Source: Ectothiorhodospiraceae bacterium (GTDB lineage Bacteria; Pseudomonadota; Gammaproteobacteria; HK1). From it: DNA of 64,000 bases. Within the stretch, counting starts at the first letter, position 1, and each line of letters opens with the position of its first letter. This document shows, in pieces, positions 8,152 through 15,852 of the stretch. A program made the translations under genes and the position numbers. Where the stretch lies: positions 856,126 through 920,125 of the forward strand of contig JACKNM010000002.1 in NCBI GenBank assembly GCA_024234875.1. Direction: 5' to 3'. The notes under the pieces are model-generated. The model worked only from the letters and a program-made list of their open reading frames with translations, made no database searches and was not told the DNA's origin.

Positions 8152-8893
8152 CGGAGAGGATGGCTCGGGCGAGCTCGCGGCCGGCCGCCTCCAGGAGTCG
8201 CTCGCCCTTCTTCGCGCTCGCCGCCGAGGGCACGCCGATCACCCCGGCCGGGGTGATGTCGGCGAACGACCGATAGCGGTAGATCCCGGTCGGCCCGACG
8301 AGGGCGACCTGATCGGCCTCCACCGTGCGCATCGCCTCCTGGTCGACCAGATCGGGGCGTAGCGCCAGCAGCATCGACGTCTCGGCCTCACCCGCGTGGC
8401 GGACGTTCTCCTGCTTCTCGAGGATCTCCCGGAACGCCTTGGCGATGCCGGTGATGGTCCAGTAGGTGCCGGTCGCGATCGGGGCACCGAGCTCGACCGA
8501 GAGCTCCCCCGCGATCACGTTCAGCGCATTGATGTTCCCGCCGTGACCGTTCATGAGCAGGATGCGACGGAAGCCGTGTCGCACCGCCGAGCGGCACACG
8601 CAGCGCAGCAGCGCGTGGTAGGTGGCGTGGTCGAGGGTGATGGTGCCGCCGAGAGCCATGTGGTGCTCGGCGAGCCCGCACCAGACGGTGGGTGCGACCA
8701 CCACCGGCGCCTCCTCGGCGACCAGCCGTGCCGCCCGCTTCGACACCTCGGTGGCGAGCAATGCGTCGACCTGGACCGGGAGGTGCGGGCCGTGCTGCTC
8801 GGTCGAGCCGCAGGGCACGATCAGGATCGCGTCCTGCGCGGCCCGCTCCCGGAGCTCGTACGCCTTGAGGTTGTGCCATTCGATCTCGATCAT
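8135..8893 (-). CDS. Creatininase family metallohydrolase
   Basis: 252 residues. Metal-ligand motifs of the creatininase fold are present: VPCGSTEQHGPHLPVQVD (Glu32, His34, Asp43), the GHGGN motif (His117) and RHAGEAETS (Glu169). Family members are cyclic-amide hydrolases such as creatinine amidohydrolase, plus relatives in riboflavin/F420 and mycofactocin biosynthesis. A purine-rich GGGGG site lies about 6 nt upstream of the ATG. As first gene of the minus-strand run it probably defines the operon with VanZ, PhzF and MmgE/PrpD. The specific substrate is not evident. Confidence 0.88.
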   Translation of the reverse strand: MIEIEWHNLKAYELRERAAQDAILIVPCGSTEQHGPHLPVQVDALLATEVSKRAARLVAEEAPVVVAPTVWCGLAEHHMALGGTITLDHATYHALLRCVCRSAVRHGFRRILLMNGHGGNINALNVIAGELSVELGAPIATGTYWTITGIAKAFREILEKQENVRHAGEAETSMLLALRPDLVDQEAMRTVEADQVALVGPTGIYRYRSFADITPAGVIGVPSAASAKKGERLLEAAGRELARAILSGGVWG

Positions 8894-9023
8894 CGCTCGC
8901 CCCCTCTGTCGTGGAATCGACGCGCCCGCGGCCAGATGGCCGCGCGCTGCCGACGATGTCGCGCGAGTCTATGCCAACCGATGACGGGCGTCGCGCTGGT
9001 CGTCCGGCGCGCAGGCGCCAAGA

Positions 9024-9199
9024 GGGTGTATCTGAAATGATGGCCGTCGCGAGAGGGGTGCTGAGGGTGAGTGGCAAGGCGTGGGGGTGCACGTCGCGCG
9101 GGAGCATGGCCGGGCCATGTGACCGGGCGATGGGGGCCCCACAACGCAGCCACGCGCACTCAGCGGACCTCGCAGCAGGTCGTCATCTCGGATACACCC
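9024..9199. mobile_element. Possible MITE or IS remnant bounded by 21-nt imperfect inverted repeats
   Basis: GGGTGTATCTGAAATGATGGC at 9024-9044 and the inverse of GGGTGTATCCGAGATGACGAC at 9179-9199 match at 17 of 21 positions and face each other across 134 nt of non-coding sequence. The inward sequences stay loosely similar beyond 21 nt. This looks like transposon termini around an internally deleted element. There is no obvious flanking target duplication, and I cannot assign a family. The rest of the 8894-9250 gap holds no gene I can support. Confidence 0.45.
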
Positions 9200-9250
9200 G
9201 CTAAGCTCTGCGACATCGGGACGGCTGCATCACGCGGGAGGAGGCGGACA

Positions 9251-10018
9251 GTGGACGGCGAGGTTCGGATCGAGCGCGACGGAGCGATCACGGTGGTCCG
9301 CATGTGGCGGCCCGAGAAGAAGAACGCGCTGACGGCGGACATGTACGCCGCGCTCGCCGATGCGCTGGAGGCCGCGTCGGCGAGCGACGAGGTCCGGGTG
9401 GTGGTCATCGCCGGCGCCCCGGGGGCCTTCACCGCCGGCAACGACCTGGCCGACTTCCTGCACCGGCCACCACGGGACCGGGCCGCGCCGGTGTTTCGAT
9501 TCATCGACGCATTGCCGGCCTGCCCGGTGCCGGTGGTGGCCGCGGTGGACGGCCCCGCCGCCGGCATCGGCACCACCATGCTGCTTCACTGCGACCTGGT
9601 CTATGCCTCCACCCGCACCCGGTTCGTCCTCCCGTTCGTGAATCTCGCGTTGGTGCCGGAGGCGGGCTCGTCGTTGCTGCTGCCGCGGCTCGCGGGGCTG
9701 CAACGGGCGAGCGAGCTGCTGATGCTCGGCGAGCCGTTCGACGCCGCGCGCGGGGCGGAGATCGGCCTGGTGAACGCGGTCTGCGAGCCCGACGCGGTGG
9801 AGGCGACGGCGCTGGCCGCGGCGCGCAAGCTCGCCGCCAAGCCGCGGGCCGCGCTACGCGCCACCAAGGCGCTGCTGCGCCGCGAGCCCGAGCCGGTCGC
9901 GGCGCGCATCGACATCGAGCTCGCCGAGTTCGACCGCCACCTCGACAGCCCGCACGCGCGCGAGGCGTTCAGCGCCTTCCTGCAACGCCGCCCGCCGGAC
10001 TTCGACGGATTGGGGTGA
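9251..10018 (+). CDS. Enoyl-CoA hydratase/isomerase (crotonase) family protein
   Basis: 255 residues from a GTG preceded by GGAGGAGG 7 nt upstream; the longer upstream frame runs through the inverted-repeat element and is discarded. Crotonase features: PEKKNALTADMYAAL, the first oxyanion segment FTAGNDLADF, and VVAAVDGPAAGIGTTMLLHCDLVYAS with the second oxyanion glycines. The usual hydratase glutamates are not both evident; the LVPEAGSSLLLPRL segment retains one. It could be an isomerase or hydratase in fatty-acid or aromatic acyl-CoA degradation. No other beta-oxidation gene is adjacent, so the step is unassigned. Confidence 0.88.
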   Translation: MDGEVRIERDGAITVVRMWRPEKKNALTADMYAALADALEAASASDEVRVVVIAGAPGAFTAGNDLADFLHRPPRDRAAPVFRFIDALPACPVPVVAAVDGPAAGIGTTMLLHCDLVYASTRTRFVLPFVNLALVPEAGSSLLLPRLAGLQRASELLMLGEPFDAARGAEIGLVNAVCEPDAVEATALAAARKLAAKPRAALRATKALLRREPEPVAARIDIELAEFDRHLDSPHAREAFSAFLQRRPPDFDGLG

Positions 10019-10025
10019 ACGCCGG

Positions 10026-10451
10026 TTACGACGCCGGCAGAGGGTGCTCGGTGATCACGTGCTCGGCGACCGGTCGCCCGCCGATCAGGTGCTCCTGGAT
10101 GATCCGCTCGAGCACCTCGGGAGTACAGCCGCGGTACCAGGTGCCGTCGGGATAGACCACCGCCACCGGCCCCTCCATGCACACCTGGAGGCAGTTCGCC
10201 TTGGTGCGGAACACCCCGCCATCGCGGACCAGGCGGAGCTGCACCAGACGCCGCTTCAGGAAGTCCCAGGACTCCAGGCTCTGGTCCTTGTCACAGCACT
10301 TGGGGTTGGTCTGGTCGCAGCAGAGGAAGATGTGACGCTGGATGCGATCGACCCCGAGCATCTCCACCTTCCGTGCGAGCTGGGCCTCGACGTCGGGGGG
10401 CTCGCTCGACGGGGTGGACGCCGGCTGGGATGGGGATTCGGGCTGCGACAT
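10026..10451 (-). CDS. Thioredoxin-like [2Fe-2S] ferredoxin domain protein
   Basis: 141 residues starting MSQPESPSQP, with GGAGGAG just upstream of the ATG. The core after residue ~35 is the thioredoxin-like ferredoxin fold: HIFLCCDQTNPKCCDKDQ (Cys44, 45, 52, 53), then TKANCLQVCMEGPVAVVYPDG (Cys87, Cys91), followed by WYRGCTPEVLERIIQEHL. Four of these cysteines should hold a 2Fe-2S cluster, as in the ferredoxin-like subunit of NADH dehydrogenases and in stand-alone (2Fe-2S) ferredoxins. The N-terminal ~25 residues are Pro/Ser-rich and probably disordered. The redox partner is unknown. It converges with the crotonase gene (7 nt between stops) and is divergent from glrK. Confidence 0.9.
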   Translation of the reverse strand: MSQPESPSQPASTPSSEPPDVEAQLARKVEMLGVDRIQRHIFLCCDQTNPKCCDKDQSLESWDFLKRRLVQLRLVRDGGVFRTKANCLQVCMEGPVAVVYPDGTWYRGCTPEVLERIIQEHLIGGRPVAEHVITEHPLPAS

Positions 10452-10646
10452 GGGCTCCTCCGGTCCGCGCGGGATGGCGTGGGGACGGTTCGGAGCCATG
10501 ACCGGCGGCCCCGTCCGCGGCGCAAAGGTTAGCACCGTCGGCCATGCCACCGGACCACCGGGCGTCTCGACCTTGCCGCGCGCATTCGCCGCCCCGACCT
10601 GCACGGCATGGGGCGGCGCCGCCGCCCGCGCGTGGAGGAGGCTCCG

Positions 10647-12146
10647 ATGGGTCGCGCGCCGATGGTGCCGAGAGGGCTCCTCGGACTGATCCTCCTCGGT
10701 CTGCTGGTGGTCGCCATTCCCCTGGTGCTGGCGCTCGCGACCAGCGTCATCACCATCGACCGGCTGATCGTCCAGGGCGAGGACGCCGTCTACCGTTCGG
10801 TGCAAGCCACTCAGCAGGGTCGCGCGCTGCTCGAGAAGGTCCGCTCGATGGAGCGCGCGGCACGCCAGTACCTGCTGCTCAACGATCCGCGCCGGCTCAC
10901 CACCTACGAGGAGCTCCGGGTCGAGCTACGTGATCTGCTGCGCACCGATCGTGCCGAGCCGGCCGGGAGCGGCTCGCTCGCCTCGACCCTGGCGCTGCGC
11001 GAGCAGGAGCTGTGGCACCTGCTGCGCGGTACCCGGCCCGGCAGCGCGGAGAGTCTGCGCGTGGTCGACCGCGCCGCGACGTTGGGCCGCGACGTGCGCG
11101 AGCTGCTCGCCGCGCGCAATGCCGCGGTCGACGCCGAGGTGGAGGTCCTGCGCCAGATGGCGGTCACCGCGCGGCGGCTCCTGCTGTGGCAGGGCATTGC
11201 CGCAGTGCCGGTCCTCGCCGCGCTCAGCCTCCTGTTCTCACGCCTGGTCGCCCGCCCGGTGCGCCAGCTCGAGGCGGCGGTCCATCGGCTCGGTCAGGGC
11301 GATCTGGAACCGGCGGTGCGCATCGACGGGCCGGAGGACTTCCAGGCCTTCGGCGCCCGGCTCGACTGGTTGCGGCTACGGTTGCGGGAGGCGCAACAAC
11401 ACAAGCAGCGCTTCCTCCGCCACATCAGCCACGAGCTGAAGACGCCGCTGACCGCGATTCGCGAGGGCACCGAGCTGCTCGCCGACGGCCATGCCGGACC
11501 GCTCGCGGACGAGCAGCGCGCAATCCTCGACATCGTGCGACGTGGCACGCGCGAGCTCGCCCGGCTGATCGAGGACTTGCTCGCCTTCAGCCGCCTGCCG
11601 GCGGCCCGCGGCAACGCACCGGGGCGCGAGCGCGTGCGGCTGGACGAGGCGGTGCGCCAGGCGGCGCAGGCCCACGCGCTCACCCTGCGGGCTCGCGGCC
11701 TCACGCTGGCGCTGGACACCAGCGCGCTGGTGGTGGACGGCGACCCGTCGATGCTGCGCACCCTGGTCGACAACCTGCTGTCGAACGCCATCAAGTACAG
11801 CCCGCCCGGCGGGCGCATCGACGTCACACTCCACCGTCGCGGCGGGGACGCGGTGCTCGAGGTCCGTGATGCCGGCCCGGGCGTGCCGGAGCCGGAACGT
11901 GCCCTGGTCTTCGAGGCGTTCTACCAGGGTGCGGTGCAGCCAGCGGGCACCCTCCGCGGCACCGGTCTCGGGCTCTCGATCGCGCGCGAGTGCGCGCGGC
12001 TGCACGGTGGCGACATCGGGCTCGTCGACACCGATGCCGAGGGCGCGTGCTTCCGCGCTCACATCCCACTCGCCGCCGGCGACCGACCGAGCGTGATTGC
12101 GGCCATCCGACCGGCCTCGGGCCCGCCGGCAGCGACGTCGGCATGA
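10647..12146 (+). CDS. glrK: Sensor histidine kinase, GlrK (QseE) type
   Basis: About 499 residues from the ATG preceded by GGAGGAGG. TM1 is residues ~10-32, then a ~145-residue periplasmic helical sensor, TM2 ~178-198, HAMP ~200-252 (ARPVRQLEAAVHRLGQGDLEPAV), HisKA with His262 in RHISHELKTPLTAIREG, and an ATPase domain with the N box (NLLSNAIKYSP), DAGPGVPEPE and GTGLGLSIARE. The DHp sequence closely resembles E. coli GlrK. In enterobacteria the kinase responds to envelope state and feeds GlrR to control the sRNA GlmY. The ATGA overlap with glrR shows a coupled operon. Confidence 0.88.
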   Translation: MGRAPMVPRGLLGLILLGLLVVAIPLVLALATSVITIDRLIVQGEDAVYRSVQATQQGRALLEKVRSMERAARQYLLLNDPRRLTTYEELRVELRDLLRTDRAEPAGSGSLASTLALREQELWHLLRGTRPGSAESLRVVDRAATLGRDVRELLAARNAAVDAEVEVLRQMAVTARRLLLWQGIAAVPVLAALSLLFSRLVARPVRQLEAAVHRLGQGDLEPAVRIDGPEDFQAFGARLDWLRLRLREAQQHKQRFLRHISHELKTPLTAIREGTELLADGHAGPLADEQRAILDIVRRGTRELARLIEDLLAFSRLPAARGNAPGRERVRLDEAVRQAAQAHALTLRARGLTLALDTSALVVDGDPSMLRTLVDNLLSNAIKYSPPGGRIDVTLHRRGGDAVLEVRDAGPGVPEPERALVFEAFYQGAVQPAGTLRGTGLGLSIARECARLHGGDIGLVDTDAEGACFRAHIPLAAGDRPSVIAAIRPASGPPAATSA

Positions 12147-13525
12147 CCACCAACCGCACTGGCCCCACCGTGCTCGTGGTCGACGACGACCGCGATCTGT
12201 TGGAGCTGCTGCGCATCCGCCTCCGAGTCGCCGGATACCGGGCCCGCGTCGCGGCCAGCGCCCGCGAGGCGCTGGTGTCGATCGAGCGGGAGCGCCCGGA
12301 CCTCGTGATCACGGATCTGCGGATGGACGGCATGGACGGGCTGGCGCTCTGCGACGCCATCGCCCACCGCTTCCCGGCGATGCCGGTCATCGTGCTCACC
12401 GCCCACGGCTCGATCCCGGACGCGGTCGCCGCCACCCACCGCGGCGCGATCGCCTTTCTCTCCAAGCCGTTCGACGGTGCGGAGCTGGTCGCAGCCATCG
12501 CGCGCGGGCTCTCGGTGACACCCACCGCGGTCAGACACGGCGACGACTGGCGGGCCGACATCGTCACCCGCAGCCCGGCGATGGAGGAGGTGCTGGCCCA
12601 GATCCGCATGGTCGCGGACCGAGATGTGAGCGTTCACTTGCACGGACCGAGTGGAAGTGGCAAGGAGCTCCTGGCCCGGGCGGTGCATCGAGCGAGCCCG
12701 CGAGCGGACGCCGCCTTCGTCGCCTTCAACTGCGCCGCGATCCCGGAGGCACTGGCGGAATCGGAGCTGTTCGGGCACGCGCGAGGCGCCTTCACCGGCG
12801 CCGCCACCGACCACCGCGGACTGCTCGCGAGCGCCCACCGCGGGACCCTGTTCCTGGACGAGGTCGGGGACATGCCGCTCGCGCTGCAGGCCAAGCTCCT
12901 GCGTGCGCTGGAGGAGCACGAGGTGCGCCCACTCGGCTCGACCCGCGCGGTCCCGGCGGAGGTGCGGGTGGTCTCGGCCACCCACCGCGACCTGGCGGCG
13001 GAGGTTGTGGCCGGGCGGTTTCGGGAGGACCTGCTCTACCGCCTGGCGGTGGTGACGCTCGTGGTGCCACCGCTCGAGCGCCGCCGCGAGGACATCCCGC
13101 CGCTGGTGGCACGCTGGATCGCGGGCCAGTCGAGCCGCGCGCGCAATCCGATCCGCAACATCGCGCCGCAGGCGCTCGAGCTGCTGATGGGGGCGCGCTG
13201 GCCCGGCAACGTCCGCCAGCTCTTCAACGTTCTGGAGCACGCGGCGGCGCTCAGCCAGGGCCCGGTGCTGACACCGGCCGCGGTTCGTCGCGCGCTGCGC
13301 GAGGAGCCGACGGAGATGCCCTCGCTGGAGGAGGCGCGCAGCCGCTTCGAGCGCGACTATCTCGGCCGGGTGCTCGGTCTCGCGGCCGGAAACGTCACCC
13401 GGGCCGCACGCCTCGCCGGGCGCAACCGCACCGAGTTCTACAAGCTCCTGCGCCGTCACGGCCTCGACCCCGCGGTGTACAAGAGCGGCGAGGCGGCGGA
13501 CTCGGAGAGCGGTGTCGTCGGCTGA
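12143..13525 (+). CDS. glrR: Sigma-54-dependent response regulator, GlrR (QseF) type
   Basis: 460 residues. The receiver domain has the acidic pocket at 14-16, the phospho-acceptor Asp58 (VITDLRM) and Lys108. The AAA+ domain has Walker A GPSGSGKE (168-175), the sigma-54 contact loop GAFTGA (215-220), and Walker B GTLFLDEVGDM. The Fis-type HTH at the end is GNVTRAARLAGRNRTEFYKLLRRHGLDP. It therefore activates RpoN holoenzyme from upstream sites. The ATG overlaps the glrK stop by 4 nt. Its 3' end carries a perfect TGTC-N10-GACA site, and a sigma-54 promoter follows, so the adjacent EF-hand gene is a likely direct target. Confidence 0.9.
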   Translation: MTTNRTGPTVLVVDDDRDLLELLRIRLRVAGYRARVAASAREALVSIERERPDLVITDLRMDGMDGLALCDAIAHRFPAMPVIVLTAHGSIPDAVAATHRGAIAFLSKPFDGAELVAAIARGLSVTPTAVRHGDDWRADIVTRSPAMEEVLAQIRMVADRDVSVHLHGPSGSGKELLARAVHRASPRADAAFVAFNCAAIPEALAESELFGHARGAFTGAATDHRGLLASAHRGTLFLDEVGDMPLALQAKLLRALEEHEVRPLGSTRAVPAEVRVVSATHRDLAAEVVAGRFREDLLYRLAVVTLVVPPLERRREDIPPLVARWIAGQSSRARNPIRNIAPQALELLMGARWPGNVRQLFNVLEHAAALSQGPVLTPAAVRRALREEPTEMPSLEEARSRFERDYLGRVLGLAAGNVTRAARLAGRNRTEFYKLLRRHGLDPAVYKSGEAADSESGVVG

Positions 13526-13530
13526 CGACA
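13513..13530 (+). promoter_or_regulatory. Predicted GlrR upstream activation site 1
   Basis: An 18-nt palindromic element, TGTC-GTCGGCTGAC-GACA, with the exact TGTC-N10-GACA form described for GlrR sites upstream of enterobacterial glmY. It overlaps the last codons and stop of glrR, about 128 nt upstream of the -24/-12 element. Confidence 0.7.
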
Positions 13531-13545
13531 GGTGCGAGCCACGGA

Positions 13546-13558
13546 GATCAACGAGTTA
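13546..13558 (+). promoter_or_regulatory. IHF-like site between the two GlrR sites
   Basis: GATCAACGAGTTA fits the IHF consensus WATCAA-N4-TTR at every position but the first W. Its place between the activator sites, upstream of a sigma-54 promoter, matches the need for DNA bending. It is a single short match, so modest confidence. Confidence 0.45.
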
Positions 13559-13578
13559 CGCGATCGGCCGTCACGCGG

Positions 13579-13596
13579 TGTCGTCGCCTGGCGTCA
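13579..13596 (+). promoter_or_regulatory. Predicted GlrR upstream activation site 2 (imperfect)
   Basis: TGTC-GTCGCCTGGC-GTCA matches TGTC-N10-GACA except for one base in the right half. Its centre is 66 nt from site 1, near six helical turns, and about 80 nt upstream of the -24/-12 element. Confidence 0.5.
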
Positions 13597-13657
13597 CCTT
13601 GCGCCCGAGCCGGGAGCGAGAGCCCCGTAACTCCTTGTTTTCACGAGCCATCGAGAC

Positions 13658-13674
13658 CTGGCATCGGGCTTGCT
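13658..13674 (+). promoter_or_regulatory. Sigma-54 (-24/-12) promoter of the EF-hand gene
   Basis: CTGGCATCGGGCTTGCT matches the RpoN consensus YTGGCACG-N4-TTGCW closely: GG of the -24 element and GC of the -12 element are 12 nt apart, exactly as required. Transcription should begin near 13685, giving a leader of about 70 nt before the ATG at 13754. Confidence 0.75.
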
Positions 13675-13753
13675 CCATGCATGGCAGGCAGCCACCGGCT
13701 GACCCACGGGATGGCTCCGGGCCACCCGCGCAACCGCTGCGGAGTACCGAACG

Positions 13754-13966
13754 ATGTTCAAGAAGACCATGATCGCGGCCGCCCTGGCCGTCGCCAGCTC
13801 TGCCGTCCTCGCCGCGCCGACCTTCCAGGAAGCCGATGTCAACGGCGACGGCAAGGTGTCGATGGAAGAGGCCTCGACGGTCGAGGGCCTGGACTTCAAG
13901 ACCGCCGACGCCAACGGTGACGGCGGCCTCGACGCCGACGAGTACAAGGCCGCCACCGGCGGCTGA
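13754..13966 (+). CDS. Small secreted EF-hand calcium-binding protein
   Basis: 70 residues. A signal peptide (MFKKTMIAAALAVASSAVLA, cut before AP) precedes a compact domain with two EF-hand loops: DVNGDGKVSMEEA and DANGDGGLDADEY, each with Asp/Asn ligands at positions 1, 3 and 5 and Glu or Asp near position 12. The mature protein of ~50 residues is acidic and is probably a periplasmic Ca2+-binding protein. GGAG lies 11 nt before the ATG. The sigma-54 promoter and GlrR-type sites upstream indicate RpoN control by the neighbouring GlrK/GlrR pair. What it does with calcium is not known. Confidence 0.88.
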   Translation: MFKKTMIAAALAVASSAVLAAPTFQEADVNGDGKVSMEEASTVEGLDFKTADANGDGGLDADEYKAATGG

Positions 13967-13974
13967 TCGCGCGC

Positions 13975-14002
13975 CCACCGACTCGCCTTCGCGGGTCGGT
14001 GG
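13975..14002 (+). terminator. First of three stem-loops after the EF-hand gene
   Basis: A 12-bp stem (CCACCGACTCGC / GCGGGTCGGTGG, one T-G pair) closes a CTTC loop, 8 nt past the EF-hand stop. There is no U-tract, so it may stabilise or mark the 3' end of the transcript rather than terminate alone. Confidence 0.6.
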
Positions 14003-14006
14003 TCCT

Positions 14007-14040
14007 CCGGGCATCGGCACCTCCACGTGCCGGTGCCCGG
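14007..14040 (+). terminator. Second stem-loop of the tandem set
   Basis: A 14-bp stem (CCGGGCATCGGCAC / GTGCCGGTGCCCGG, one T-G pair) with a 6-nt loop starts 4 nt after the first hairpin. Its 3' arm shares bases with a third, alternative hairpin (14035-14041 / 14048-14054), which is followed by CCTTTC. The shared bases mean the two are mutually exclusive folds. Confidence 0.6.
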
Positions 14041-14124
14041 CTCTCGCGCCGGGCCCTTTCGCGGTTCGGACAGCCACCCGACATGCCGTTACCATGCCGC
14101 GACGTATCCAGACGGGAGGTCGGC

Positions 14125-14871
14125 ATGGGCAGGCTGCGCGACAAGGTGGCACTGGTGACCGGCGGCAACACCGGCATCGGCCGGGCGGTATGCCTCGCCT
14201 TCGCCCGCGAGGGCGCCGACGTGGCGGTCGGCTACCTCGACGACGAGTCGGCCACCGCGAGCGTGGTGGCGTCGATCGAGGCGCTGGGGCGCCGCGCCAC
14301 CGGGGTCCAGGTCGACGTGACCGACGAGCAGTCGGTGCAGGCCATGGTCGAGTCGGCCACCGGCGCGCTCGGACGGATCGACGTCCTGGTCAACAACGCC
14401 GGGATCCAGAAGGCCCAGCCGATCGAGGAATGCAGCGTCGACGACTTCGACCGCATGCTGGCGGTCCACCTTCGCGGCGCGTTCCTGTGCTCGCGCGCGG
14501 TGGTGGCGCAGATGGCGCGGCGCGGGGGCGGGCGCATCATCAACGTCTGCTCGCAGCTCGGTTACATCGGGCGCGGCAACTACACCGCGTACTCGGCTGC
14601 GAAGGGCGGATTGATCGCGTTCACCCGCGCGTTGGCGCGCGAGCTCGCGCCGCGGGGCATCCTCGTCAACGGCGTCTCCCCCGGCCTCGTCGACACCGGC
14701 TTCGATCCGCTGTCCGACGAGGTCAAGCGCGCCCACGCCGCGAGCCTGCCGCTCGGCCGCCTCGGCACGCCCGACGACATGGTCTCGGCCTTCGTGTTCC
14801 TGGCCAGCGACGAGGCGGCGTACTACTGCGGCCAGCTCCTGCATCCGAACGGCGGGGAGATCATGCCCTGA
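14125..14871 (+). CDS. Short-chain dehydrogenase/reductase (SDR) family oxidoreductase
   Basis: 248 residues from an ATG with GGGAGG 8 nt upstream. Classical SDR features are complete: cofactor loop TGGNTGIG (15-22), NNAG, the catalytic Ser in INVCSQLGYIG, and YSAAK with the Tyr-x3-Lys pair. The sequence resembles FabG and glucose-1-dehydrogenase-like SDRs. No fatty-acid gene is adjacent, so FabG itself is unlikely. Asp rather than Arg residues follow strand 2 (YLDDES), which gives no clear choice between NAD and NADP. It precedes the PhyH dioxygenase by 92 nt in the same direction, and the two may form a short pathway. Confidence 0.92.
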   Translation: MGRLRDKVALVTGGNTGIGRAVCLAFAREGADVAVGYLDDESATASVVASIEALGRRATGVQVDVTDEQSVQAMVESATGALGRIDVLVNNAGIQKAQPIEECSVDDFDRMLAVHLRGAFLCSRAVVAQMARRGGGRIINVCSQLGYIGRGNYTAYSAAKGGLIAFTRALARELAPRGILVNGVSPGLVDTGFDPLSDEVKRAHAASLPLGRLGTPDDMVSAFVFLASDEAAYYCGQLLHPNGGEIMP

Positions 14872-14963
14872 CCCGGCGGTCGCGCTCGAGCGGCACTTGA
14901 ATCCGTACCGGCGGCGGCGCGAAGATGCCGGCCGGTCTCGATCCCCGACGAGGAGCGACGGCA

Positions 14964-15848
14964 ATGCTCAGCGACGCGCAGGTGAAGCGGTACCACGAGG
15001 ACGGTTGCCTGGTGGTGGAGGACGTGGTCCCGAAGGCCCTGCTCGCAGAGGTCCGCACGGTGATCGACGAATGGGTCGAGCGCTCGCGGACGGTGAAGGC
15101 CAACGACGAGCTCCACGATCTCGAGGACGACCACAGCGCCGCCCGGCCGCGAGTGCGCCGGTTCAAGGCGCCCGACCTCCACCATGACGTGTTCCGGCGA
15201 ATGATCGGCCTGCCCAAGGTCGTCGAGGCCCTCGGCGAGTTGTGGGGCGTCGGCGTGCGCTACGACAAGTCGAAGCTGAACATGAAGTCGGAGGGCGGCG
15301 GCGCCGCGGTCGAGTGGCATCAGGACTGGGCCTTCTACCCCCACACCAACGACGACCTCGCCGCGGTCGGATTCATGCTCGACGACATGGAGCTCAGCAA
15401 CGGGCCGCTGATGATCCTGCCCGGCAGCCATCGCGGGCCGGTCATCGACCACCATGCCGACGGCTTCTTCTGCGGCGCCATCGACGTCGAGGCCGCGGGG
15501 CTGGACGTCTCGAGCGCCATCCCACTGACCGGCCCGGCTGGTGCGATCACCATCCACCACGTGCGCGTGGTGCACGGCTCGGCGCCGAACCTGTCGAACC
15601 GCCCGCGCCGGCTGCTACTGCACCAGTACCGCGCCGCCGACGCCTGGCCGCTCACCGAGCTACCGAAGTGGGACGCCTGGACCGCGGCGCTGCTGTCCGG
15701 CGAGGAGACGTTCGAGCCGCGGGTGACCCCGGTCCCGGTGCGTCTGCCCTACCCGGCGGCGCTGAACCAGGGATCGATCTACGAGAACCAGCGCACCCTC
15801 GGCCACCGCTATTTCGACCAGCCGGCGAAGCGCGCCGCGGCGACCTGA
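14964..15848 (+). CDS. Phytanoyl-CoA dioxygenase (PhyH) family protein
   Basis: 294 residues from an ATG with AGGAG nearby. The Fe(II)/2-oxoglutarate facial triad is visible: His119 and Asp121 in VEWHQDWAFYPH and His204 in RVVHGSAPNLS, followed by Arg214/Arg216, likely 2-oxoglutarate binders. MKSEGGGAAVEWHQD and LSNGPLMILPGSHRGPV are typical PhyH segments. Members hydroxylate phytanoyl-CoA, ectoine, or small-molecule tailoring substrates. Here the neighbours are an SDR upstream and a DapA-type lyase downstream on the other strand; the substrate cannot be inferred. Confidence 0.9.
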   Translation: MLSDAQVKRYHEDGCLVVEDVVPKALLAEVRTVIDEWVERSRTVKANDELHDLEDDHSAARPRVRRFKAPDLHHDVFRRMIGLPKVVEALGELWGVGVRYDKSKLNMKSEGGGAAVEWHQDWAFYPHTNDDLAAVGFMLDDMELSNGPLMILPGSHRGPVIDHHADGFFCGAIDVEAAGLDVSSAIPLTGPAGAITIHHVRVVHGSAPNLSNRPRRLLLHQYRAADAWPLTELPKWDAWTAALLSGEETFEPRVTPVPVRLPYPAALNQGSIYENQRTLGHRYFDQPAKRAAAT

Positions 15849-15852
15849 GCGC

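Noticed and set aside
13589..13602. A second possible -24/-12 element (TGGC...TTGC) inside the glrR-EF-hand gap
   Set aside because: The GG to GC distance is 11 nt, not 12, so RpoN would not bind it.
12097..13920. A 607-codon plus-strand frame
   Set aside because: A shifted shadow of glrR with Arg/Pro-rich composition and no domain.
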